64,000 nucleotides of DNA. Source: Unio delphinus. Lineage: Eukaryota > Mollusca > Bivalvia > Unionida > Unionidae. The stretch is from NCBI GenBank assembly GCA_029339505.1, contig JAQISU010000096.1, forward strand, positions 4,015,501-4,079,500, in the 5' to 3' direction. Below are positions 27,301-40,300 of this stretch, in pieces. The notes below the pieces were generated by a model, which was not told the origin of the DNA, searched no databases, and saw only the letters and a list, made by a program, of their open reading frames with translations. Position 1 is the first letter of the stretch. Every line of letters begins with the position of its first letter. The position numbers were made by a program, and so were the translations under genes.

Positions 27301-30300
27301 GTCAGCACAAGTATTCACAAGCAACCGCGGCCAGGGGTGTTCCACCCCTGTCCGGACCGTCTTTATGTTCAAGCTTGGCTCTTGTCCAGACAGCCTTGCA
27401 AGACAAACAATTTAAATCTTTGATTGCGGAGAGAATCTCGAGAGCAAGAAGGCCCTCTACTCTGAAGGTTTACGAGGGCAAGTGGCATGTTTTCAGAGAC
27501 TGGTACCATATCATTAACATTGTTCCTCTGAGTGTCACAATCCCTCAACTGGCCAACTTTTCTCTGGCTTTTCGAGGAGAAACATCTGGCTCCAGTTATT
27601 CTCAAATGTTACCGCTCCATGATATCAGACACATTCCGCCATTCTGGTACATGTGCTATCAGCCATGACAAAGATTTGTCAGATCTTTAGACATTTAAAA
27701 AAAAAAAAGAAAAAAAAAAAAAAAAATTTAATCGACTTATATCCCTCACCCTGTTTTCAAATGGAATCTGTCCTGGGTTTTAACATGACTCAATTCAGAC
27801 AGTATTGAGTCTTTAACCCACGATTAGTTAAAGCTACTATCATACAAATTGGGTTTCTTGATAGCCTTAGCTTCAGCATGCAGGGTGAGCGAGTTACATG
27901 TCCTTTCTAGTGACCCGAACTCTCTTTCGTTTCGATCAGAGGGTTTGATGGTCCTCTTGACGCAGCCAGGCTTCGTAGTCCAAAATAGATTACCATACAT
28001 TGCGATCAACGAGTCGTCATTAGCTCGCTTTCTTTATAGATAAGTCAGGATCAACAGCCATGTAAGATCCTGTTTGGGCACTCTAGCACCATTTCAATGC
28101 ATAGAGGTGAGTCAGGTCACATACTAGCACCTCTTTCTTCTGGTGATAGCTGGGATATGAGATATCACCATTCAAGCCCTTGCTTCATGGCTGTAGTGGG
28201 TTATACGCTCGGCGTACTCTGAGAATTCGCAAATCAGTCACCTTATAGAAGCTGTTGCAGAGTCAACCTTCTACAGTTTTATCTTCAAGTTTGTACTCGC
28301 AGAGGCAAACATTGATTCTAGTAGGTCCGGTGTTGGGCAGCCCAGACGCCCACCAGACCCATGTGCAACAATCAGCACAGCCTATTAGCTTCGCTGGATT
28401 CGCCAGATAAATTTTCGTAGGTAAGAAGATTTCAATAACTATCTTCTTAACCGCATAAAAGGGTCACATATCACGTGACCCTGGGCTGTGTTGCTGATTG
28501 AAAATTAGGAGACCGGGTTATCATTCACATGGGGAATCCAACCATCATTCCCTAGAGGATACCCGGGGTGGAGGTCGGATGCTCCGCATTCCTTCCTCCT
28601 ATTACTTATTCTCCTAAAGTAATGTGATTGGGGAACGTATTCAAAGGAGAAAGCAAATTTTTTAGTAAATTATGTTTCTCCGAGAATACTTACCCAATCA
28701 CATTACTAAGAAACCCTCCCAACCACCCCGCCATGCGAGCATCCTCGTGTTTTATATATCGCTCAGCTTAAAAACTAAAGAAGCGACACCTAACGGGCGG
28801 CAAGGGGAGGTAATGGGCAAGAGTTATTGCCCTTTGTCTATATGACATAGACAGGAAAGACGAATTTTCGTCTTTTGGTAGGGCTGGATTCGCGAGGTAG
28901 CAGGCTAATATCCCTAAAGTAATGTGATTGGGTAAGTATTCTCGGAGAAACATAATTTACTAAAAAAATTTGCTTTCTGTACAGATGACTTGAATGTTTG
29001 AAGGATTTTCGATTCATCAGGTCCTGAAGATCTATTTTGATAGTAATAAGTAAAAGCTTACAACCTTGTACCATTTAGCAGTGGTCAAAGGGAGGTAATT
29101 GGTAAAAGTTTCTTCCATTTGATTGATATAAGCTGTAGAAAGAAAAAAAGATGAATTTTCTTCTTTCTGGGAAGACTGGATTTGGGTAGCAAGCTAAAAA
29201 AAAATAAAGTTTGTGAATGGGAGAAATTACTGTAGTTGATAAATAAGAGGGAAAATTCTGATTCTGCATTTTCATTATTGTTGTATAAAAATAAAGGCCT
29301 CGTTATCTGGGACTGAAGTTGACAACTCCATAGATGTGGTCCACTGGGTGCTGACAAACAAGGAATCAACAAAATGGGTTAAAGATTTAATAATCAAAAT
29401 ATGTTACAAATCTTCTTGTCATTAAAAGATTATAATACAAGTTACATGGGTCATGTATGCATATTTACTCATTTTAAATTAAATATAAATTGTTCTATTC
29501 AATCCTGGCTTATGAATGCTCTGCACCTTAACTGTCACCAAGAAACTTGCAGATGAAAATTATCTATCGCTATGGACTTTTACAATGGTGGCAATGTACT
29601 AAACTTAGGTCAAAATAAGAGTGTATTGAGTGGAATCATCACAATCGAGGGTAGTAAAAATTTGCTTATCTACAAGCTTAGCTTTCATTGTGACATCTCA
29701 GCACATGACATTCAATCCGGACTGTACTGACTCACACCTATAGGTTCATTTCATCCAAAAATGTTGATGTACTTTAACATTGATTTGCCATATGCACCTG
29801 TTGGGGGGTGGGGTGTCTAAAATATAACCCTCTAAAGTAATATGGATTTATATGCTCTTTGATGGAGGAACTGACACTGGATTCCATCCATACTTCACTA
29901 ACTACTGGAAAATAAAAAGCATGCTTTGCCAGTAAGATATAACTACCGACAGGATGGGAAGGTGTGACCATATTGTTGAGCATTATCAAAGAACATCTTT
30001 AACTTAATTTTGAAAAAATTGTTTTCTTCTTTAAATATGTTACGCAATCAAAATAGGAGAATAGGTACAAGGTAAATGGAGTTACATCCCCATTCCTGGA
30101 AAAGAGCACATCCTTAAGCCCGGAAGGTATGTGAAGCAGTTTCCAATGTTAAAAATATATGGGCTAGAGTAGAAACTCTATTTGCCCAAACATGGCTAAT
30201 AAGGAAAACAGTGTTCTTCATTGCAAATTCAGTGAATCAATTGGGCTTTTGTGGCTTGGAAGGGCTACATTTGCAAGGCAGTGGATGTACTCCTAATATA

Positions 30301-31318
30301 TTACGATCAGGTTAAATATTAGAATAAGATGGACTTAAAAATTATACCATAAATTTAAACCAAAATGAAAGGGTTATGCCTTACACGTTTCTTTTTAAGT
30401 TTCATCATACAAAAACATTCCAATAAACAAAATATTGATTATTTCAGTCTCATTAAATGCAATCTGTTACATACCTGACATAATGAAATTACCCAACTAA
30501 AGCGTGTTTGGCATTTTATACAAACAGACACTGAAGAATTTGTCGAAAAACAACCCAACAAATTCACAGAATGTTTTTAAATCTTATGGAACATTTCTTT
30601 ACACCTCAAAAGCAGGTATTTGAGAAACATAACATGAATTATATTCCTGAAAATACATAAAAGGACAAGCAACTCAAGTTCTAGTAAAATATAATATAAC
30701 AGGATCAATTCTACACCGGACAACTACTCACTTGTGGCAAAGACTGTGTACCAGTTCCACGGACATAGATCTGAGCTTGGCATTAGTGTTTTCTCCATAA
30801 AGACAGTCAAATATCACCTGCAATGGAAAACAGTCCCAAAAATATAAATACTTTATCGATGATACATTTTTCTATTCCTTTAAGTGCAAAATTTCATTAA
30901 CATAACCGAAGAGTAACATATATGAATAATGTTAATTCTGAATTTCTTATGCTACTCAGTTACCATAGATACTTAGGATAATTACACCACTCGCTTAATA
31001 ACTTGCATCCAGATAACTTGCAAACCTGCTTATAATGCAGGGTCAGGCATGGATCCCATTTCTTAAACCAGAAAATACCAAATTAAATTGATCCCTATTT
31101 CTTGAAATTGAAGAACATCAAAATCAAAATTGGTAACTTAAATGTTGACATATTCGTTTTATAGCAGAAAAAGGATAGGATCTGGAAAAATCTGTGGAGG
31201 TCCCTCAGTAACTTGCACCCTTGTAGTTGTAATTGTGGAGCTCGTTGTGTGAGAGTTATTGAAAGAGAGGTGTAATAAATCTGGTATGGCCTTAACAAAT
31301 TAAATTGTACCAAACAAC

Positions 31319-31394
<76 letters not shown>

Positions 31395-34300
31395 TATTTC
31401 CTTTGTCTATCCTTCTATCTAATATCATGTTTAAACGTACCAAAAAGAATGTTTCCTCCAAGTATTATAAAAGACATGATTAGCTGTATGCACATCCTAA
31501 TACCAAAGTTTAAAATAAAAACATATTCTACAATAATACTTAACCAATCATAATATGCTGGAAATACATTCGCCACCTTGCAAAAAACATTGGGCTAGAT
31601 GGAATTCAGAATAGAGTTGTCTTCCCTTGCAGAGAAGAACTGTCACCAAATGCCATCAGTTATATACTACTGTAACAGAGGAGTATACTCTTAAAGGGAT
31701 ATAAATGCAGGAAGGGCTTGAGACGGTGTGTTTATATTTTTCTTCAAATGCATTCCTCCATGATATGAAAATAGGAAAGAGGCAGAAGAATTATGTCCCC
31801 TTACTTCAGAGATGTACATATTAGTGATCTCCTTATATATGTGAAGCATCTTAAGAGTTTTTGTGAGCTATTGGCTTGGGTTGGCATATGGTCTTTTGCA
31901 TGGCTGCAGTTTAGAGAAAACAAATCTGATCCCACAAATTCAGCAATTAGAATAACCCAAATGATGATGATGCCACTGAATGACCTGTAAAGGTAGCCTG
32001 CTTTGCTGCTAATACAGGTCTTATCATTCAAACTATTCTTTTGAATAAAGAGTTTCTGTGGCAAAACCTGGATCTCTGTTGTTTTCTGTGCCATGGTTTG
32101 TGTGATATCAGCTATAGAGCAGATATGTTTGAAAACTGTACCTGTAGTGACTGCATTAACCATCAGAGCAAAGATGTGAAAGAAATAGTTTAGTTAGTTT
32201 CTTTCATGCGGAGTAGACAACTCATCGTATCCAAGATGACAGAGCCTGAGCAAAAATATTGTTCCTTTCCATTTGAGCAGTAAGAACCAAGAACTAGTGA
32301 GATTCTCCTCTTCTGCTATGCAGATTTTCCTGGAACAAAGGATCCAGTGATAACAATGGTCCATAGGTGGGAGTCCATTCTTGGTTATTTGAGAAAATAA
32401 ACCATCCTGCTGCAGATAGTTCAGATCCATCATAAGGCACATATGTGATTCTGCCTCCTGTAACTAAGTGATGAACCTTCTTGATCAAGTAATTAATGCT
32501 CCTTATTCAAGGTTAGACAACTCAAGTTGGACTTTTGTTTAGGCAAGCAAATGGCCACTTATCACTTTTGTTGCTAAAACAAAGCAAAAGCTGTTGTAAA
32601 AATCTTTTGAATGGACTAGAATTGAGCTGTATTATAACATATTCTAATCAGGTAACATACCTGAAGAAAAAATTGTTTGACAACAGTTTACCTGCACATT
32701 GTAAGGAAAGGTATTTGATGCATCTCTTGCACGCAGGAAGTAGGGGAAAATCTTCAATCTAATTCGAGTATCAACAGCTCTCTTTTTTAGTTCTGCCTTA
32801 GTAGTCTGCAAAGAACACAACATTTTAAGAAGGCTTCAGTTATTACCAATGATACTTATCTTAAAAGGTCATTGCTATTTTTAAAAAATCTAATAGAAAA
32901 AATTTTTCCATCAGACAAATTTAATGTGTTAGTTGAATTTACTCTCAGTCTCACTATTTTGGCATCATTTTATGTGAATACAAAAATGTTTAAATTATAA
33001 TGATGAAATGCAACTTAAAACTTACGATCAATAAGTGGTCATCAATACTCCATCATGTACTGTAAGTATTATTTTAACCTAAAAAATATTATCATAATTA
33101 CAACTTTTCTTTGTGAAATCTGTAAATTTAAAATTGAGTGATTTTAAGTCTGCACTGAGATAACCTACTTACTGTACATCACAAAATTTCAAACACTGGA
33201 CGATTCCACAAAGTATGTCATTATTCAGTTTATTTAATACCAATCAATAAAACTTTACTTATCATAATCTTCCATTTTGTAAAATGCCTATGATTTCAGT
33301 AACAAGAGCTCTACCATATGAAGTTTGGCATAAGTTCAGACAGTCTTTACCAATACTTAACCAACCTCTAAATTAGACAGAATTTTTTTTCAATTTCTAA
33401 GACCTAGGTTAAATGATTAAATGACTGATTTATTTATGATATATTTCATAAATAAAATACTAAAATATATCAGTGGGAGAAAAAAGATACCATGGCAGCT
33501 GTGATGCCACTCTTCATTTTCATATCAAAATAATCATCAATTTAATAACAAAACAATCTGATGCATTATATGTACAATTTAAATGTGTTGATTTCCTTAA
33601 ATGACTGTAAAAGTTTGGAAATTCTTTTTATTGACATAGTAATGCAGTTGTTAGTCACATTGACACAAAATGGAGAAACAAATTCATACAAATCAAAGAG
33701 TTTTGCATTAAGAAATATATAAGGAGAAAATCTACATTTTCTGAGGAAATATTACACTCGTGAAATGGAAGCATTTCAGTTTAATTTTTAAATTGTGTTT
33801 GTTGCTTGTGATTGGATTTATTTTATTTCTATTTTGACATATTTGGCTTCACCATTTATGACAATAAAATGTATCTAGTTGTGCAACATTTCCTTTAAGG
33901 TACTCAAAAAATGGATTTTAACTGTACTTCCATCACAAAAATTATTTAGTGCTGATGCAACGTGTACTGCTCATAGATGCAAAACAGCAGCAAACCAAGG
34001 TTAGTTTTGACAGAAATTGATCCAACAGACCACTTATTTAGACTGAGGAACATTATACCATGGTAATATGTGAAAGCAAATCGGGGTGAACGTTGTTTGT
34101 ACTGATTAATCAAACAAACTTCACAGACAAAGATCTTCTGATCAGAAACTGCAGATCTGGGTCTGTGAAATTTACAGGTGAACATTTTACTTATTAGCAT
34201 GTTGAGATTGTATGTTCAGGAACAATTAAAATCATTACAAGTTTTATCACTGAGTTTAATTAGAAGCAGACCAGACAGGAATACATTTCTTTAATAAATT

Positions 34301-37300
34301 CTCTCAAAGAATAATAATATGATGATGATATTATAAGTCAGAATACCTGTCCTTTCAGATCAACTGTGCCAAGGAAAATGGAAAATAACTTGCTTAATAT
34401 CGCAGGACTGTTCCAGTCAATTGACCTGAAATAATATATAAATATTGTGCATATTTCTGAGTATTTTCAGACCATAAATACTGTATAAAAACTATGAGGA
34501 ACCTGGAGTCTCTGCCCATTTGTATGTGCTGAGAATACTGGAAAAATCGTTCACTATTTCCAGTTGTACAAGTTGTAGGTCAAGGCTGTAGGTCAATGGA
34601 GAGGTTTAAGGGGCCAAATGGGTGAATGGACCCTATAGCCAGAAGCTGAAAACAAGTGTATAAGAGGACAGACCACTGCTTCTGCTATATAGCCATATCT
34701 TGACCTCAAAACAACTTCTCACCTAGTGTCCTCACCAAGACTTAGTGAGAGAGCAAATGAAGATACGATTTAGGCTGTGCTACAAACATCTTACTATACA
34801 AAGTGTTTTGGACACAGACCTGGTGGAAGACTGTGTTTAACTGCCTTGTCAATGGTCCACACTTCCTAGTTCAATGCAACATTGCCTGTAGCACATGTCA
34901 CGGAAATGTATAAACCGTTTATTTATTTATTAAATACATGTACTCTAGTTTCATTTTCGGCATACAATAATACTCGAGGGTGATTAATGTATATTGTGTT
35001 GTATTTCAAAATCGTGAGTTCTGTCCATCCTATGCCGCATGCACAAAGTGCTTTTGATGGGAAGAACTGAATGCCTTCAGTGCACAGACAATATCTGTGT
35101 ATAAATACCTTACTGTATGTAAAGCTCTTTACATTACAGATTGTCTTGTCAGTCAGCGGTCTACTATAATGATTGCACATCTCCAGCTGTACAGGTATGT
35201 AAGTTTATTAATCTCTTGTATATACGATATCACTATTGTACTATAACTTCTATTTTTGTATGTTTGTTATGTAGCTTTGGTTTACGTAGTATAATGCACA
35301 TATTTATGTTCTTGTTTGTGACTTAGCAATGGATTTATAATACTAATATAAGGCTATATTTTTGAGAAATGTGTAGTACAGTAGGATTCTTATCGGACTG
35401 GGTTAGGTTTATTTCTGAACTTGTTATTTTGCAATTATTGTGCCGGTAATGTAATCTGTATAACTTACCATGTATAACGTTATTATGTTTTTATGCCCAT
35501 GTTATATATAGTAAATGGTAATGGATATGTTTTCAGCTGTCCAGTATCTGGGGTGTCCAGTGTCTGGAGTGTCCGGTGTTGTCCAGAGTCTAGTGTCTAG
35601 AGCATCAGGAAAGTATAGAACTGTCTGGAGAGTCCAAAGTGGCTAGAGGGACCAAGCGTTCCAAGTTATCAGAGTGATTGAAGTCTACGTGGTGCAAGCT
35701 GTAAAGCCAACCACAGGAATTAATCATAGCTGTCATGACGCTAACTTTAGCTGCCAATGAGCTGAAATAAAGTGTTCTGATGACGGAGTGTATCTCCTTG
35801 CATATAATCTTGTAACTGTGGCCAAATTTTGGGGTTCGAAAAATCCACTGTATCTTTCGGGACTGTAAAGATAAGTTGAATATGTCTTTTTTTCGTTTGC
35901 ATATTTCACTATGAATGAATTCATTTTACTACATGAGTAAAATTCTACGTTGTCAATTAGCTAAGTAAACTACATACATCTTTCAATTGTGTAGTCACTG
36001 TGAATCATTCACCCCTTTTGTTTGTATTTTTCATCATTAAATTTGTACATTCTTATGTTAATTAATCCAATATTTGGATTAAATATACAGGCACGTTCAT
36101 AATTTAACTGCTCATTCAAGTCATTCATTATTAAAGATTGTATCTATATCATCGTCAAAAGTGTTCTGTTGTAAATCCTGCAATCCCCTCCGGTTATCTT
36201 GTTACAGCATGAAAGTTAAGTGCAGACCCCAAAAGAAGATAAGGGACAAACATGACAGAATCTTTTGAAAACTGACAAGACAGGACTATGCAGTCTCAGT
36301 GCCCTCCAAATGATTGAAAGCATGTCATCCCATATCTTCTCTCCTTAAGGCAAACTGAATGGAGAAAGGAAATACAAGCTATAAACAATAAAATGTAACT
36401 AGAACTGGGTAGGTAGTACTAAGCCTAACACTGATTATTAATACAGAAATGAAAAATGAGATTCACTAACAAAACTTTAAAATTCAGTTAAAATGGACAA
36501 AAATACACAAAATGTATGTGAGGACAAAGAAGAAATTAACAAATACAACACATAAAAGAATATGATGGACAGTAGAAATACCAAAAGATGACTTAGATAA
36601 TGAAAACAATGAGACATAAAATGAAGGAAGATACTCTGGTTAGTCTGATGTTGACTAAAGGATCAGACTGGAATTGTGTTTTATTCTGTTGACTACAGTA
36701 TCAGACTGGGATCATGTTTTTTTCATTTGACTACAGTGTCAGACTGGGATCATATTTTGTTTGGCGCTCTACAGTTTCGTACTTTGCATAGGGTTAGAAT
36801 TTTAAAGAAAAATAATTTTCTGGGATTTCTTCACTGGTTATACTGGCAATATAATAAAGACTTTGTATATCTTAGGTGTTGGGAGAAGAACTTTCAATTC
36901 CCTTTATTTTGATGTATGATTGATGGGTGTACTTTAGGTTCTAGAGTATACAGCTTGGGCTAACATAAGATGTGCTCATGTAAACAAACTGCTAGCTCCG
37001 CATGGTCATTTTCACTCCCTGGATTTCAGAGGTAAATTGTAGAAAAATGGTACGATAACTTTTTTTACTTTTCAGATATTTTGTAATTTGTTCATTGCAC
37101 TTTCAGAAGCTGCTATTGCCTACTTCAGCAAAATTCATTTTCCCTAGTTTAATAACTGCTAAAGTTAGTGTACTTTTGATTAATTCTGGCTAATTTTTCA
37201 AGCACATGGGAGCATCCATTTTGTTATACCATGTGCTTAGATCATTTACAATTTCCACAAGTGCAGTATCCAAAGAAATATCAGCCACATTACATCAAAG

Positions 37301-40300
37301 TAGCATTGAGATATGCCAACATTATCTCCATTGTGCATGTTACAAATGCAAACAACTTCACCTCACATACGTCACTATCTGAAAAGTACATATTAACTGG
37401 TGAGCGCCCCCTCATTTGACTACAGTATCAGACTGGGATCATATTTTATTCTGTTGACTACAGTATCAGACTGGGATCATGTTTTATTCTGGACCTCCAA
37501 TGGGAGGAAATAATCATGGACTGCAGATTAATGTGAGGAAAAAATATAGCAATGCAATAACTGCAGTAATATATTAGAATCAAAATAAAATTTACAGACC
37601 CTGTAATTCTTTTCAGCTCCATATCTGCTGCTGTTGCAACACTGGAAAAAAGACAATAAAAACATACATGTATGCAATTTTAGAAGGTGGGGCATATATT
37701 CCAATATATCTTTCCTAAACTGCATATCTCAACTGGTATTTGTATTCAAACATAATTTCCCATTTTAGAAGGGAGAATTCCAATTAAGTAAAGATGGTAA
37801 AATAAAGTTTATCAAACCATCTGACACTTTATCTAAACTAAAGCACTGACAATTGTAGACTGTTGTAGCAAAAGGAAATACAGTGATATTCTTCTGACTA
37901 AAGTTTTCAAGTCTGTAATGTAAAAGTCTTTTTTATTGTTAAGAAAAATATTTTGAAAATGTGTTATCAACTTAAACTACATTTAACATTTATAAAAGTT
38001 GAAAAGTATCTCTCATGCCTGTGAATACAAGTTAAATATTAATAATAAAAGAACAAGTTGACAATAACATGGGCTTTGTCCACTACAAGGCTATAAGATG
38101 GGGAACCAGGGCTGTACAAGTCACATTTCTAAAGTCACATGCCCAATGAAAGTTCTTTTCTTTAACTTGTCCTACTTTTCACCTCTATAATCCTCACAAC
38201 TGTTTTTATTTTTAATTGTCTACTGTTTCTTAGTTTCTGAAAAGAGTTTGTAATTATGTGGCAAAACAATTGTACTCATGAGGTATTAATGGTAGCTTAT
38301 GTGCTGTAATGTCTTTAATAATATGTTTTACATGTTTTGTTTAAATGGTTTTTTTTCCCTGTGCATGATAGGCTATGATATGCAGCAGAGATCCCAAGAA
38401 GAACCACAAACCCTCAGAAGTTTTCTCACACCCTCATCGGTCAAGTCAAAGACTCAAATTCATGTGGACTGAAGTGACGTGTGCCTTAAACCACTCAGTC
38501 ATTTACATATGATGTGTTGCTTTTATATTACATTCATTTTCTATTTTAAAATAACCATATTTGTTCATTTTACATTTTCAGAATTTTTGCTTGTATAAAT
38601 AAATGGCTTCTTCAAACTGTCCAAAATGAAAAGTTTCACATGTTTAATGTCTTATGCTTGTCTTTTGAAAATGTCAATGGAAAAATTTGATTAATATATG
38701 TATCCAATCATAAAAATATATCACTTCTATCACTTGTAATAACAATGCTTTTGTTTCTCAAAATCTGTTAGAATTTACTTCATGGCATATAAGGCCTCTA
38801 CACTTGTGTCTCATCAAATCTGTTTCCTTTTTGCGTACACAGTATCATGATTAAGCAACAATTCATGTGACCTTGGGACTTCATATTCTTTAGTTAAACT
38901 AAATAAAATGCATGCACAAAATGAGAGAATGGGTTTTAGTGTGCCAATAAAATGAGACAAAATTAAGTTTTCCAAAATTTTTAGGATGAATCCTGCCACC
39001 TTTTGGGGGACAAACTGATTATTGATCTGGTTAACAACTTGTTGTTTAGAAGAATTCTGATCTAGATCCATGCTCAAATAATAAAATGACTTACCTTTAC
39101 CCTAATGAAATAGACATTTAAAATATGTTTATCTTTCAACTTATCCATGATCTAATTAAGCTCAAGCATCAATGCACATTTGTAAATTGTGAATGATCAA
39201 GTGTTCACATGCCATTCTAAGTTTATCAAGAGCCATAACTCTGAAATAAATATTACAAATCAACTCATCATCAAAATCATATGAGCCCACAGATGATTAA
39301 GCTGAAATAAAAAAATGTGAATGCTAGATTGTTCAACAGCCAATTGGTTGCCAACTCAAAACAGATCAAGGGCATTACCTCAGTTAAAATAAGTTCATTG
39401 CCAAATTTATACAAGCTATTCAGAAGATGAAACTTTGCTGTAATTTGCAACCAAATCAAATAAAGAATGTGAAGTCTAAAATATTTGTAAGCCACTGTGA
39501 TGCTAATGTTAAGTAAACCTTTAGTAAATAACTCAAATTCCTTTGTTATCATAAGTCTCACTTAAATCAATTGAAAAATGTGGACTCTAGAATGTTCATA
39601 AGGTTGCATATCAGCAAGGACTATGCTAAAGATGATTAAGAGCTATAATTCAAAATAAATATATGCAGAATTTACTACCATCAAATTCATACAAGCTCTT
39701 GTTGAAATAAAGCTTCATAGCAAATCTCATTGAAATCTAATTATAAATGAGAAAGCTAGAGTTCTTGAAATGTTGTACACACACAATGCCCAGATTAAGA
39801 TGATCAAGGGCCATAACTCTAATAAGCATCTGCATATAGTGCTCATCATCAAAAAAAATCATGCAAACTCTTGCTCTAATGAAGTGTCATAGCAAAATTT
39901 GATTAAGATTACAATAACATTAAAGCTAGTGTTGACATGGTTGTGCATTAAAAATGCCCATATCCAGATGATCAAGGACCATAACTCAAATCTGTACCAA
40001 CTGCACTTGTCAAACTTGAGCTCTTGTTCAAATGAACCTTTTGAAAACATTCTGCTGAATTCGAATAATAAATATGGAAGCTAAAATGGTAACATGGTTA
40101 AGCATTAGCAATGCCTTTGCAAATTATGATCAATGAGCCAGAACTCTATGAAACAAACATTTGTAGTTAAATATGTTTCTTAGATAATACCTCCACAATC
40201 ATAATACTTTAAGAATATGTTCACTAATTCATAAATCCATCCCATTCCCCTTGGCATGAAATTAATGCCTGCCTTCAATCACTCAGTGATTTGCTGAATG

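Larger units (their letters stand above)
21786..28976 (+). mobile_element. DIRS1-type tyrosine-recombinase retrotransposon, about 7.2 kb, structurally complete
   Basis: Order: left inverted terminal repeat, 178-bp leader repeats, gag-like frame with 81-bp repeats, reverse transcriptase, RNase H, tyrosine recombinase, internal complementary region, right inverted terminal repeat. The repeats at 21807-21969 and 28770-28932 are inverted copies with no mismatch that I could find over 163 bp. The segment at 28613-28710 is the complement of the left extremity joined to the complement of the right extremity, the diagnostic arrangement of DIRS1 elements that serves as template for circular replication. 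The element is clearly richer in GC than its surroundings. All three coding parts have frame breaks. It inserted between DIRS debris on both sides. Confidence 0.92.

Noticed and set aside
31305..31553. Plus-strand frame of 82 codons
   Set aside because: Mostly Ile-Tyr translated from the TA microsatellite.
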